Program-made: the position numbers and the translations under genes
Assembly: GCA_900554535.1 (NCBI GenBank)
Contig: USIA01000011.1
Coordinates: 1-25,738, forward strand
DNA from: an uncultured Oscillospiraceae bacterium
Lineage (GTDB): Bacteria; Bacillota; Clostridia; Oscillospirales; Acutalibacteraceae
Reading direction: 5' to 3'
DNA length: 25,738 nt
In this document: one piece after another, positions 7,770 to 15,423 of the stretch
Layout of the letters: every line of letters begins with the position of its first letter
How positions within the stretch are numbered: the stretch's first letter is position 1
The notes under the pieces: model-generated
What the model saw: only the letters and a program-made list of their open reading frames with translations
Told to the model about the DNA's origin: nothing
Databases searched by the model: none

Positions 7770-8522
7770 CTACTTTGACGACTTTTTTGCCTTTGCCTTG
7801 CGGCGACGTTTGTCGATCATGGTATACAAGCAATCCACCGCATCCGAAAGGCTGCCCAGTGAATCGATCAAGCCTTCCTCTACGGCCTCCGGACCGTCCA
7901 GCACCGTCCCCACATCCATGACCAATTCGCGCGTATTCATCGCCAGCTTTAAAAAGCGTTCCGGCGAGATATGGCTATTATCCGTCACAAACTGGGTGAT
8001 ACGCTCCTGCATGCGCTGAAAATAGTCCATTGTCTGCGGTACGCCGAGCAGCATGCCGTTCATGCGCACAGGATGGATCGTCATCGTTGCCGTCGGCGCA
8101 ATGAAGCTGTGCTTCGCCGCCACGGCCAGCGGAACGCCAATGCTGTGGCCGCCGCCGAGCACCAGGCTGACCGTGGGCTTTTTCATGCCTGCGACCAATT
8201 CGGCAAGCGCCAAGCCCGCCTCCACGTCCCCGCCAACGGTATTGAGCAGAATTAACAGGCCGTCAATCTTCGGCTCCTCTTCGATGGCAACCAGTTGTGG
8301 GATCACATGCTCATAGCGGGTGGTTTTATTGTTGCTGGGCAAAATTGTGTGCCCCTCGATTTGCCCAATGATCGTCAGGCAGTGGATGGTGTGGCTGCCT
8401 GAGCCGGTCACAACGCTGCCCGTGTCATTGATACGGTCCTGCTGCAATTCCGGCGCACGGCTGTCAGGCTCCTCGTTATCATCGTAAGCCTGCATGGATG
8501 CGTAGTTTTTATACATCTTCAT
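7770..8522 (-). CDS. tepA: ClpP-like protease TepA/YmfB
   Basis: Serine peptidase of the ClpP/crotonase fold, 250 residues, in the branch of Bacillus TepA (translocation-enhancing protein). The nucleophile is probably Ser127 in LGGGHSIGVPLA and the base His150 in MTIHPVR. NTVGGDVEAGLALAE is the typical strand-and-handle region. The C-terminus is very Lys/Arg rich. There is no signal peptide, so it should be cytosolic. The ATG at 8522 follows GGAGGTGAACAC at ideal distance. The tepA-ftsK order is conserved in Firmicutes; Bacillus has the small ylzJ gene between them, which I could not find in the 149-base gap here. Its biological substrate is not settled. Confidence 0.9.
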   Translation of the reverse strand: MKMYKNYASMQAYDDNEEPDSRAPELQQDRINDTGSVVTGSGSHTIHCLTIIGQIEGHTILPSNNKTTRYEHVIPQLVAIEEEPKIDGLLILLNTVGGDVEAGLALAELVAGMKKPTVSLVLGGGHSIGVPLAVAAKHSFIAPTATMTIHPVRMNGMLLGVPQTMDYFQRMQERITQFVTDNSHISPERFLKLAMNTRELVMDVGTVLDGPEAVEEGLIDSLGSLSDAVDCLYTMIDKRRRKAKAKKSSK

Positions 8523-8602
8523 GTGTTCACCTCCGCCGTTTAGTTTGCCGCAACGACGGAAAATTTATGTATTTCTGCATCCGAAAGTAGCTCTGTTTCT
8601 TG

Positions 8603-8611
8603 ATTATAACA
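8603..8611 (-). promoter_or_regulatory. Extended -10 promoter for tepA-ftsK-DUF3006
   Basis: Read leftward, TGTTATAAT is an extended -10 with a perfect hexamer, about 80 bases before the tepA start. The -35 region is poor. Nearby plus-strand palindromes CCTGTACAGG (8633-8642) and GGCG-N6-CGCC (8641-8654) sit between this and the divergent aconitase promoter and may be operators. Confidence 0.6.
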
Positions 8612-8673
8612 CACTCTTTCTCCCGATTCCAGCCTGTACAGGCGGTAAATCGCCAACATGGGCCGTGCGTTCA

Positions 8674-8702
8674 TTGACAAACGCGGTGAAATTGTGGATA
8701 AT
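8674..8702 (+). promoter_or_regulatory. Promoter for the aconitase-traX-icd-rex operon
   Basis: Perfect TTGACA (8674-8679), a 17-base spacer and GATAAT (8697-8702), 70 bases before the aconitase start. I looked for a Rex box here and found only a half-site-like TTGTGGA, so Rex autoregulation at this promoter is not supported by sequence. Confidence 0.8.
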
Positions 8703-8771
8703 ATAGAAATATGGATGTTCCAAAATGGAGTGTAGTATTTTGCTCAAAATGCCGAAGGGGGATTCAAAAGA

Positions 8772-10703
8772 ATGGGAATGACGATCGCGCAAAAAATTAT
8801 TAAGGCGCACCTCGTAGAAGGTGAGATGACCGTCGGCAGCGATATCGGCCTGAAAATTGACCAAACGCTGACGCAGGATGCAACTGGCACCATGGCCTAT
8901 CTGGAATTTGAAGCAATGGGCGTGGACCGCGTGAAAACAGAGAAGAGCGTCGCTTATATTGACCACAACACGTTGCAGACCGGCTTTGAAAATGCCGACG
9001 ACCACCGCTTTATCCAAAGCGTGGCCAAAAAGCACGGAATCTGGTTTTCCCGTCCGGGCAACGGCATCTGCCATCAGGTGCACCTGGAGCGCTTTGGCAA
9101 GCCCGGTAAGACGCTGATTGGCTCGGACAGCCACACCCCGACCGGCGGCGGCATCGGCATGCTGGCGATGGGTGCCGGCGGTTTGGACGTCGCTGTGGCC
9201 ATGGGCGGCGGTGCTTACCATATTAATATGCCCAAAATGCTGCGCGTCAACCTGACCGGCAGCCTGCCCGCCTGGGTCAGCGCCAAGGATGTCATCCTCA
9301 AGGTGCTCCAGATGCTCAGCGTCAAGGGCGGCGTTGGCAAGATCGTCGAATATGCGGGCCCTGGCGTTGCCTCTCTGACAGTGCCGGAGCGCGCCACCAT
9401 CACCAACATGGGCGCGGAGCTGGGCGCGACGACCAGCATCTTCCCGAGCGACGAAGTAACTCGCGAATTTCTCAAAGCACAGGGCCGTCTGGAAGACTGG
9501 AAGCCGCTGGCGGGCGGTCCGGACGCCCAGTACGACGAGGAAATCGACATTGATCTGTCCAGCCTGGAGCCACTGGCCGCCTGCCCACACAGCCCGGATA
9601 ACGTGAAGCCCATCTCCGAGCTGGCTGGCCAGAAGATCGACCAGGTGTGCATCGGTTCCTGCACGAATTCCTCTTACTTAGACCTGATGCGTGTGGCTTC
9701 TATCCTCAAAGGCAGGGTCGTCGCGGACAACGTCAGCCTGGCCATTGCCCCCGGAAGCAAGCAGGTCTACAATATGCTCGCCAAAAACGGCGCTCTGGCA
9801 GATATCATTGCCGCTGGCGCGCGCGTGCTGGAGTGCGCCTGCGGTCCCTGCATTGGCATGGGACAGGCGCCGAACAGCGCTGGTATTTCTCTGCGCACCT
9901 TCAACCGTAACTTTGAGGGTCGCTCTGGTACAGCGGACGGTCAGATTTATCTGGTCAGCCCCGAAACCGCTGCGGCCAGTGCTCTGACCGGTGTCTTCAC
10001 CGATCCGCGTTCCCTGGGTAAGGAACACGCGATCCCAATGCCGCAAACATTCCTGATTAATGACAATATGATTATTGCGCCCGCTTCTCCGGAAGAAGCG
10101 AAGGACATCAAAATCCTGCGCGGCCCGAATATCAAACCCTTCCCCACCACCACAGCGCTGCCCGATTCCGTCGAAGCAAAGGCCCTGTTGAAAGTCGGGG
10201 ACAACATTACCACCGACCACATCATGCCGGCCGGCGCAAAGATCCTGCCTTACCGCAGCAACATCCCATATCTCTCGAACTTCTGCTTCACAGTCTGCGA
10301 CAAGGAATTCCCCGCCCGCGCCAAAGAATACGGCAAAGGCATCATCATCGGCGGCCAGAACTATGGCCAGGGTTCTTCCCGCGAGCATGCAGCGCTGGTG
10401 CCGCTGTATCTCGGCATTAAGGCAGTACTGGCCAAAAGCTTTGCGCGCATCCACTGCGCAAACCTTGCAAACGCCGGCATTGTGCCGCTCTCCTTTGAGG
10501 ATGAAGCCGATTATGACCGCATCGACCAGATGGATGACCTGGCCTTGCCCAACTTGCGTGCAGAATTGAAGCAGAACCAGCCTATTACTGTAGAGGACAA
10601 GACGAAGGGCTTTACCATTCACGCACATGCACAGTTGACCAAACGTCAGCGCGATATGGTGCTGGCGGGCGGTTTGCTGAACTATACCAAGGAAAACGGT
10701 TGA
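8772..10703 (+). CDS. Aconitate hydratase (short bacterial type)
   Basis: Converts citrate to isocitrate through cis-aconitate with a [4Fe-4S] cluster in the cytoplasm. At 643 residues it is of the compact class related to 3-isopropylmalate dehydratase, with the large (LeuC-like) and swivel (LeuD-like) parts fused, and shorter than the roughly 900-residue AcnA. Cluster ligands are Cys297 in CIGSCTNSS and Cys357/Cys360 in CACGPCIGMG. Substrate-site motifs include GSDSHTPTGGGIG and, in the swivel domain, GGQNYGQGSSREHAAL. An AAGGGGGA Shine-Dalgarno precedes the ATG. NADP-isocitrate dehydrogenase lies downstream, so the pair probably makes 2-oxoglutarate for glutamate in an anaerobe with an incomplete citric acid cycle. 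Homoaconitase or methylcitrate-type use is less likely in this context. Confidence 0.93.
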   Translation: MGMTIAQKIIKAHLVEGEMTVGSDIGLKIDQTLTQDATGTMAYLEFEAMGVDRVKTEKSVAYIDHNTLQTGFENADDHRFIQSVAKKHGIWFSRPGNGICHQVHLERFGKPGKTLIGSDSHTPTGGGIGMLAMGAGGLDVAVAMGGGAYHINMPKMLRVNLTGSLPAWVSAKDVILKVLQMLSVKGGVGKIVEYAGPGVASLTVPERATITNMGAELGATTSIFPSDEVTREFLKAQGRLEDWKPLAGGPDAQYDEEIDIDLSSLEPLAACPHSPDNVKPISELAGQKIDQVCIGSCTNSSYLDLMRVASILKGRVVADNVSLAIAPGSKQVYNMLAKNGALADIIAAGARVLECACGPCIGMGQAPNSAGISLRTFNRNFEGRSGTADGQIYLVSPETAAASALTGVFTDPRSLGKEHAIPMPQTFLINDNMIIAPASPEEAKDIKILRGPNIKPFPTTTALPDSVEAKALLKVGDNITTDHIMPAGAKILPYRSNIPYLSNFCFTVCDKEFPARAKEYGKGIIIGGQNYGQGSSREHAALVPLYLGIKAVLAKSFARIHCANLANAGIVPLSFEDEADYDRIDQMDDLALPNLRAELKQNQPITVEDKTKGFTIHAHAQLTKRQRDMVLAGGLLNYTKENG

Positions 10704-10719
10704 TCCAGCAGTTCCCTTC

Positions 10720-11436
10720 GTGAATTCTTTACGACCACGTCCCACTCTCTCGGCTTCTGCCATCAAGTGGCTGGCCGTCGGCTGTATGCTGATCGACCAC
10801 ATTGCATGGGCATTTGTGCCCATGCCGTCGGCAATGGGATTGGGACTCCATCTGATTGGCCGGGTGACCGCCCCCTGCATGTGCTTTTTTATCGCGGAGG
10901 GGTATGCTCATACACGCAGTGTTTCTAAATACGCGCTGCGTCTGGGGCTGTTTGCACTGCTGTCGTGGCCGTGTTTTTCCTATTTCGAAACCGGGCAGTT
11001 TTTTACGCCACACTTTGGGATGATCTTCAGCCTGTTCTTTGCACTGCTGGCTGTAATGGCCTGTGATCGGCTGCGCAACCCCATTGCAAGCGGGTTGGCT
11101 GTAGCGGCTTGCTGCCTGCCCACCCTGTTTGGCGATTGGAAAATCTTCGCTGTGCTCTTTGCGGTAGCGGCGTGGTATAGCGGGCAAAATTTTCGAAAAC
11201 TTGCGCTGTCGTTTTCTGTTCTAAATGTGGCCCATCTGTTTTTGAGTGCAGAAATGCAGCCTGTTTATCTCGTGATGAATTGCGGCGTGTGGCTGGCGCT
11301 GATTCCGTTATCTTTCTATAGCGGTGCCCGCGGCGGCGCAATGCATCCGGTATTGGACAAATGGTTCTTTTATTTCTTTTATCCGGTACATCTCTTGCTG
11401 CTGGGATGGTTGCGGTATGGTATGGCAGTTAATTGA
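10720..11436 (+). CDS. TraX-like integral membrane protein
   Basis: Hydrophobic protein of 238 residues with about seven or eight membrane segments, matching the TraX family by SASAIKWLAVGCMLIDHIAW near the N-terminus, GRVTAPCMCFFIAEGY, and a C-terminal FFYFFYPVHLLLLGWLRYG. TraX of the F plasmid is linked to pilin N-acetylation; chromosomal Firmicutes homologues have no settled substrate but are thought to be membrane acyltransferases. The likely start is a GTG 16 bases after the aconitase stop; I see no good Shine-Dalgarno there, so translation may be coupled. It lies between aconitase and isocitrate dehydrogenase genes with tight spacing on both sides, an odd place for it. Confidence 0.82.
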   Translation: MNSLRPRPTLSASAIKWLAVGCMLIDHIAWAFVPMPSAMGLGLHLIGRVTAPCMCFFIAEGYAHTRSVSKYALRLGLFALLSWPCFSYFETGQFFTPHFGMIFSLFFALLAVMACDRLRNPIASGLAVAACCLPTLFGDWKIFAVLFAVAAWYSGQNFRKLALSFSVLNVAHLFLSAEMQPVYLVMNCGVWLALIPLSFYSGARGGAMHPVLDKWFFYFFYPVHLLLLGWLRYGMAVN

Positions 11437-11457
11437 TACTTATGGAGGGTAAATGCA

Positions 11458-12666
11458 ATGGACAAAATACAAATGAAGACGCCGTTGGTGGAGATGGATG
11501 GCGACGAGATGACGCGGGTCATCTGGAAAATGATCAAGGAAATCTTGTTGGATCCCTATATTGACCTCAAAACCGAGTACTATGACCTGGGTCTGAAGCA
11601 TCGCGATGAAACAGAAGACCGCGTCACCGTTGAGGCTGCGGAAGCCACGAAAAAGTATGGCGTTGCCGTAAAGTGTGCAACCATCACGCCCAATGCCGCG
11701 CGTGTCGAGGAATATCATCTCAAAAAGATGTGGAAAAGCCCCAATGGCACGATTCGTGCCATTCTGGATGGCACCGTATTTCGTTCGCCGATTCTGGTAA
11801 AAGGCATTACGCCGTTTATTCCGACGTGGAAAAAGCCGATTACCATTGCACGTCATGCATATGGCGACGTTTATAGAAACGTTGAGATGGCTGTGCCGGC
11901 TGGTGCAAAGGCGGAACTGGTGGTTACTGATCAGAACGGCAATGTTTCGCGCCAGACCATTCACGACTTTGATGGCGCCGGCATCATCCAGGGGCAGCAT
12001 AATCTGGACGCATCTATTTCGTCCTTTGCACGTGCGTGCATGAACTATGCGCTCTCCACAAAACAGGATCTCTGGTTTGCGACGAAGGACACCATTTCCA
12101 AGGTATATGACCACCGTTTTAAGGATATTTTCCAGGAAATTTTTGATGCGGAGTACAAAGATAAATTTGAAAAAGCTGGCATCGAATATTTCTATACATT
12201 GATAGACGATGCCGTTGCGCGTGTAGTGCGCAGCGAAGGCGGCTATATCTGGGCCTGCAAGAACTATGACGGTGATGTGATGAGCGATATGGTGGCGACC
12301 GCTTTTGGCAGCCTGGCCATGATGACAAGTGTGCTGGTCTCCCCCTCTGGCATCTATGAATATGAAGCAGCTCATGGCACTGTGCAGCGCCATTATTACA
12401 AATACCTAAAAGGCGAGACCACCAGCACCAACAGTGTTGCGACGCTGTTTGCATGGACCGGCGCGCTGAAAAAGCGTGGTGAGCTGGATGGTACGCCTGC
12501 TGTGACAGCCTTTGGCGAAAAGCTTGAAAAAGCTGCGCTCGACACGATCGCAGATGGCGTTATGACAGGCGACCTCTATCAACTCTCGACGCTGGCGATG
12601 AAACGTAAGGTCGACACAGAAACCTTCCTGCGTGAGATCGCCGAGCGTCTGGAGCCGATGCTCTGA
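11458..12666 (+). CDS. icd: NADP-dependent isocitrate dehydrogenase, eukaryotic-like (IDH1-type)
   Basis: Oxidises isocitrate to 2-oxoglutarate and CO2 with NADP; 402 residues. It belongs to the homodimeric eukaryote-like class and keeps human IDH1 numbering at the isocitrate-binding residues: Ser94 and Arg100 in KSPNGTIR, Arg109 in TVFRSPI, Arg132 in IARHAYGD. Metal-binding acidic residues are in NYDGDVMSD (about 269-277). Arg311-His312 in AAHGTVQRHYYK are the NADP-selecting pair. GGAGGG lies upstream of the ATG. It is preceded by traX (21-base gap) and followed by rex (61-base gap), so expression is probably tied to both. With aconitase it forms the oxidative branch to glutamate and makes NADPH. 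Confidence 0.96.
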   Translation: MDKIQMKTPLVEMDGDEMTRVIWKMIKEILLDPYIDLKTEYYDLGLKHRDETEDRVTVEAAEATKKYGVAVKCATITPNAARVEEYHLKKMWKSPNGTIRAILDGTVFRSPILVKGITPFIPTWKKPITIARHAYGDVYRNVEMAVPAGAKAELVVTDQNGNVSRQTIHDFDGAGIIQGQHNLDASISSFARACMNYALSTKQDLWFATKDTISKVYDHRFKDIFQEIFDAEYKDKFEKAGIEYFYTLIDDAVARVVRSEGGYIWACKNYDGDVMSDMVATAFGSLAMMTSVLVSPSGIYEYEAAHGTVQRHYYKYLKGETTSTNSVATLFAWTGALKKRGELDGTPAVTAFGEKLEKAALDTIADGVMTGDLYQLSTLAMKRKVDTETFLREIAERLEPML

Positions 12667-12727
12667 TCCTGTTCCGGCCCATATGGGAATGGATGGACCT
12701 GTCTGTCCGTAGAAAGAAGGTACTTTC

Positions 12728-13375
12728 ATGCCAAAACGCGAGAACATCTCCATGTCGGTTATCCGGCGGCTCCCGCGATACTATCGTTTTCTTCTGCAAC
12801 TGCAAAAATCTGGCGTAGTCCGCATTTCTTCCACCGAGCTCTCTGCACGGCTTGGTTTAACCGCCTCGCAGATTCGACAGGACCTTAACTGCTTTGGTGG
12901 ATTTGGCCAGCAGGGATATGGTTATATGGTTGAACAACTGGCGGAAGCGATCGGGAATATTCTCGGCGTCTCCAACCGTTACCGCACCGTGCTTTTCGGC
13001 GCGGGCAATCTGGGGAGTGCCATCGCTGCGCATATGAATTTTAAAGATCTCGGATTCGATTTGATTGGCATTTTTGATAATGCCCCTTCAAAGGTCGGCA
13101 GTATCATTCGCGGTATTGCAGTACAGGATACAAAAAACTTTCCTGCTTTTTATGCACAGCATAAGCCTGAAATGGCAGTGCTTTGCACTCCTCGCACCGC
13201 AGCAGAACGTATTGTCGATCATTTATATCAGCTAGGCATTCGCAATTATTGGAATTTTACACACTATAATATCGCCATGAAATATCCGGACACGCTTGTG
13301 GAAAACGTGCATCTAAACGACAGCCTTCTGACGCTGTGCTATCAGATTAGCAACCAAGAAGGAAACGAGCATTAA
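12728..13375 (+). CDS. rex: Redox-sensing transcriptional repressor Rex
   Basis: Homodimeric repressor that binds NADH or NAD+ and leaves DNA when NADH is high; 215 residues, usual length. An N-terminal winged helix (about 1-80) contains TASQIRQDLNCFGGFGQQGY, the operator-recognition region. The Rossmann domain follows with VLFGAGNLGSAI (Gly91, Gly93, Gly96) and an acidic IGIFDNAP that favours NAD(H). A C-terminal swapped helix completes the dimer. GAAAGAAGG precedes the ATG. It is the last gene of the aconitase-traX-icd-rex unit, before a terminator. Best target candidate in the window: the CoA-transferase promoter at 1878-1895. A weaker one lies upstream of the acyl-CoA dehydrogenase. Confidence 0.96.
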   Translation: MPKRENISMSVIRRLPRYYRFLLQLQKSGVVRISSTELSARLGLTASQIRQDLNCFGGFGQQGYGYMVEQLAEAIGNILGVSNRYRTVLFGAGNLGSAIAAHMNFKDLGFDLIGIFDNAPSKVGSIIRGIAVQDTKNFPAFYAQHKPEMAVLCTPRTAAERIVDHLYQLGIRNYWNFTHYNIAMKYPDTLVENVHLNDSLLTLCYQISNQEGNEH

Positions 13376-13382
13376 TTGAAGA

Positions 13383-13423
13383 AGCCGACTTGTGCAAATG
13401 TTTACACAAGCCGGCTTTCTTTT
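13383..13423 (+). terminator. Terminator after rex
   Basis: A 12-base stem with one mismatch (13383-13394 with 13405-13416), a 10-base loop, then TTTCTTTT. It starts 8 bases after the rex stop. Confidence 0.8.
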
Positions 13424-13493
13424 AAATTTTAAACTTTTAGCAAAAATGCCTGATACCACCGGCGCCAATAGAAAAATTGTAATGCGCTGTTGC

Positions 13494-13538
13494 AAAAAAC
13501 ACGGAGTTGGAAGCAACAAATGCCTCCAACTCCGTGTT
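13494..13538 (-). terminator. Terminator after etfA (end of the lactate cluster)
   Basis: On the minus strand a perfect 14-base stem (13525-13538 with 13498-13511) with a 13-base loop is followed by six T (13499-13494). It lies about 45 bases downstream of the etfA stop. Confidence 0.9.
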
Positions 13539-13550
13539 TCACGTATCGTT

Positions 13551-13571
13551 AACCGCAATCTTGCGGTTTTT
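13551..13571 (+). terminator. Small plus-strand terminator-like hairpin between rex and etfA
   Basis: AACCGCAA (13551-13558) pairs with TTGCGGTT (13561-13568) across only two bases, so the end of the stem probably opens. A run of T follows on the plus strand. It may be a backup stop for rightward transcripts from rex. Confidence 0.45.
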
Positions 13572-13583
13572 ATTGAACAAATA

Positions 13584-14573
13584 TTACTCGGCCTTGCGCT
13601 TCTTGATCTCTTCGATCATGACAGGCAGAACCTTCATGCAGTCACCAACAATGCCCACATCTGCCACATCAAAAATCGGAGCATCTTCATCCTTATTGAT
13701 AGCCACAATGTAGCCAGAGTTTGTGATACCAGACACATGCTGCGTCGCGCCAGAAACACCACAACCAATGTACAGTGCTGGTGCAACAATCTTGCCGGAC
13801 TGACCGACCTGATGCGCACGAGAAGCCCAGCCTTCTTCAGTAACCGGACGCGTCGCGCCAACCATACCGCCCAGCAGCTCAGCCAAATCTTCAACCAGCT
13901 TGAAGTTCTCTTTGCTGCCCATGCCGCGTCCACCAGTTACGATGACCTTCGCTTCTTCCAAGTTTACAGCCTCGGAAATCTCCTTGACGGCTTCCAAAAC
14001 CTTTGCCTTGACAGCATCGGCCGGGACTTCGACTGTTTCTTTCGTGACCTGCGCCGCTGCGCCAGCCTGAGGCTTGGAAAATGCACCGGAACGCGTCACA
14101 GCAACAATCGGAAGAGTATCCACAACCGTATCTTCCAAAACAGTGCCGCCATAAACCGGAACTGTCCATACAGGCGTGCCATCTTCCACATTCAGTGCCA
14201 TAACATCCTGCACCGTGCCAGTCTTTAACTGAGCAGCCAGACGTGCAGAAAGCTCACGTGCAAACGGTGTATTCCCCGTCAAAACTGCAGCAGGGTTGTA
14301 CTTCTTCACGATTTCTTCCAAAGCATAAACAGCAGCATCTGCTGCGCCTTCTGCAAAAGCATCGCCTTCAACAGAAATCACGCCATCTGCCATTGTCGCT
14401 GCCTTGTCGGCTTCTGCGCCATTGTCTTTGCCAATCAGAAGTGCCAGGACCTTGCCACCCGTCAACTGTGCCAGCGTGTGGGCAGGGGTGAGGCTTTCCA
14501 GGCCGACATTAACGATGTTGCCTTCCTTTTGCTCCAGGAAGACCAGAATATCTTTGCGATTACCCCAATCCAT
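13584..14573 (-). CDS. etfA: Electron transfer flavoprotein alpha subunit EtfA
   Basis: FAD-carrying alpha subunit of the EtfAB heterodimer; 329 residues. The FAD domain lies in the C-terminal half: VTGGRGMGS (212-220), GATRPV (239-244), GQSGKIVAPALYIGCGVSGA (257-276) and the DEDAPIFDVADVGIVGD region (about 295-311), all typical of bifurcation-associated Etf. It has no Cys-rich N-terminal ferredoxin domain, unlike the longer alpha subunit LctC of the Acetobacterium woodii lactate complex, so it is the plain Bcd-type length. AAAGGAGAG overlaps the end of etfB (15-base gap), indicating coupled expression. It is the last gene of the cluster. Partner enzymes are inferred to be the acyl-CoA dehydrogenase and/or the lactate dehydrogenase upstream. 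Confidence 0.95.
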   Translation of the reverse strand: MDWGNRKDILVFLEQKEGNIVNVGLESLTPAHTLAQLTGGKVLALLIGKDNGAEADKAATMADGVISVEGDAFAEGAADAAVYALEEIVKKYNPAAVLTGNTPFARELSARLAAQLKTGTVQDVMALNVEDGTPVWTVPVYGGTVLEDTVVDTLPIVAVTRSGAFSKPQAGAAAQVTKETVEVPADAVKAKVLEAVKEISEAVNLEEAKVIVTGGRGMGSKENFKLVEDLAELLGGMVGATRPVTEEGWASRAHQVGQSGKIVAPALYIGCGVSGATQHVSGITNSGYIVAINKDEDAPIFDVADVGIVGDCMKVLPVMIEEIKKRKAE

Positions 14574-14588
14574 GACCGTTACTCTCCT

Positions 14589-15380
14589 TTACAACACCTT
14601 AGCGTCTGCCATCATTTGAACGACCTTGATTGCAGACTCTTCAGGGGTCTCCTCTTGGACTTTCACGCCAGCCTGACGTTTTGCCGGCTCATGTACCTTC
14701 ACCACATGGGTGCAGGGCGTGTCCGGCTTCACGCCATCCAACGCATCTGCGGCCAGGACGGGAATCGTCTTTTTACGAGCAGCCATCTTATTTTTGATGG
14801 TCGGATAACGAGGATCATAGGCCGGCTTTGTGACCGTCAACACGCACGGTGTTGCAGCCTCAACGCGGCGGTATCCATCCTCAGTCTCCTGCTTTGCGCA
14901 AATGCCGGCATCGGTCTTCTCAATGTCAACCAGATCGGTAATCACACCGATGCCCAACGTCTCTGCCAGCTGCGGACCCACCACACCATTAGCATGGTCT
15001 GTTGCTTCACGACCGCAGAAGATCAGGTCAAATTTCTTGCCCGATTCCGCTTCCAAATGCTGAATCGCAGCGGCAAGAATCTTGCACTTGCCCAGCGAAT
15101 CCGCTCCTTCAAAAGCAGCGTCACTAATCAGGTAACCCACATCGGCGCCAACCGCCAAGCAGGTTTTAACAGCGTCACGCGCACCTTCCGGACCAATGGT
15201 GACAGCAGTAATGCTGCCGCCAACAGCCTCCTTGAGGCGTGTTGCCATTTCCAAAGCATAGGTATCAAAAGCGTTCACGACAGGTGTGACGCCATCCAGG
15301 TTTACTTCTTCAGTACCGGGCTTGAGGTGAATTTCCACCGAATCATCCGGCACCTGCTTTAAACATACCAGAATTTCCAT
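14589..15380 (-). CDS. etfB: Electron transfer flavoprotein beta subunit EtfB
   Basis: Beta subunit of EtfAB, 263 residues, the usual length. It begins MEILVCLKQVPDD and carries NAFDTYALEMA (36-46) and the flavin-binding FCGREATDHANGVVGP (121-136). In bifurcating Etfs this subunit holds the FAD that takes electrons from, or gives them to, NAD(H) and ferredoxin; classical Etf beta binds AMP at that position, and this sequence resembles the bifurcating group. AAGGAG precedes the ATG. It follows the acyl-CoA dehydrogenase gene by 43 bases and precedes etfA by 15. Confidence 0.95.
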   Translation of the reverse strand: MEILVCLKQVPDDSVEIHLKPGTEEVNLDGVTPVVNAFDTYALEMATRLKEAVGGSITAVTIGPEGARDAVKTCLAVGADVGYLISDAAFEGADSLGKCKILAAAIQHLEAESGKKFDLIFCGREATDHANGVVGPQLAETLGIGVITDLVDIEKTDAGICAKQETEDGYRRVEAATPCVLTVTKPAYDPRYPTIKNKMAARKKTIPVLAADALDGVKPDTPCTHVVKVHEPAKRQAGVKVQEETPEESAIKVVQMMADAKVL

Positions 15381-15423
15381 CTTGCTTACTCCTTATTTCC
15401 TCAGTCGGCTTTCTCTCAAAATT

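Noticed and set aside
11440..12393. 317-codon minus-strand frame
   Set aside because: Antisense to icd, which is complete and has all active-site residues.
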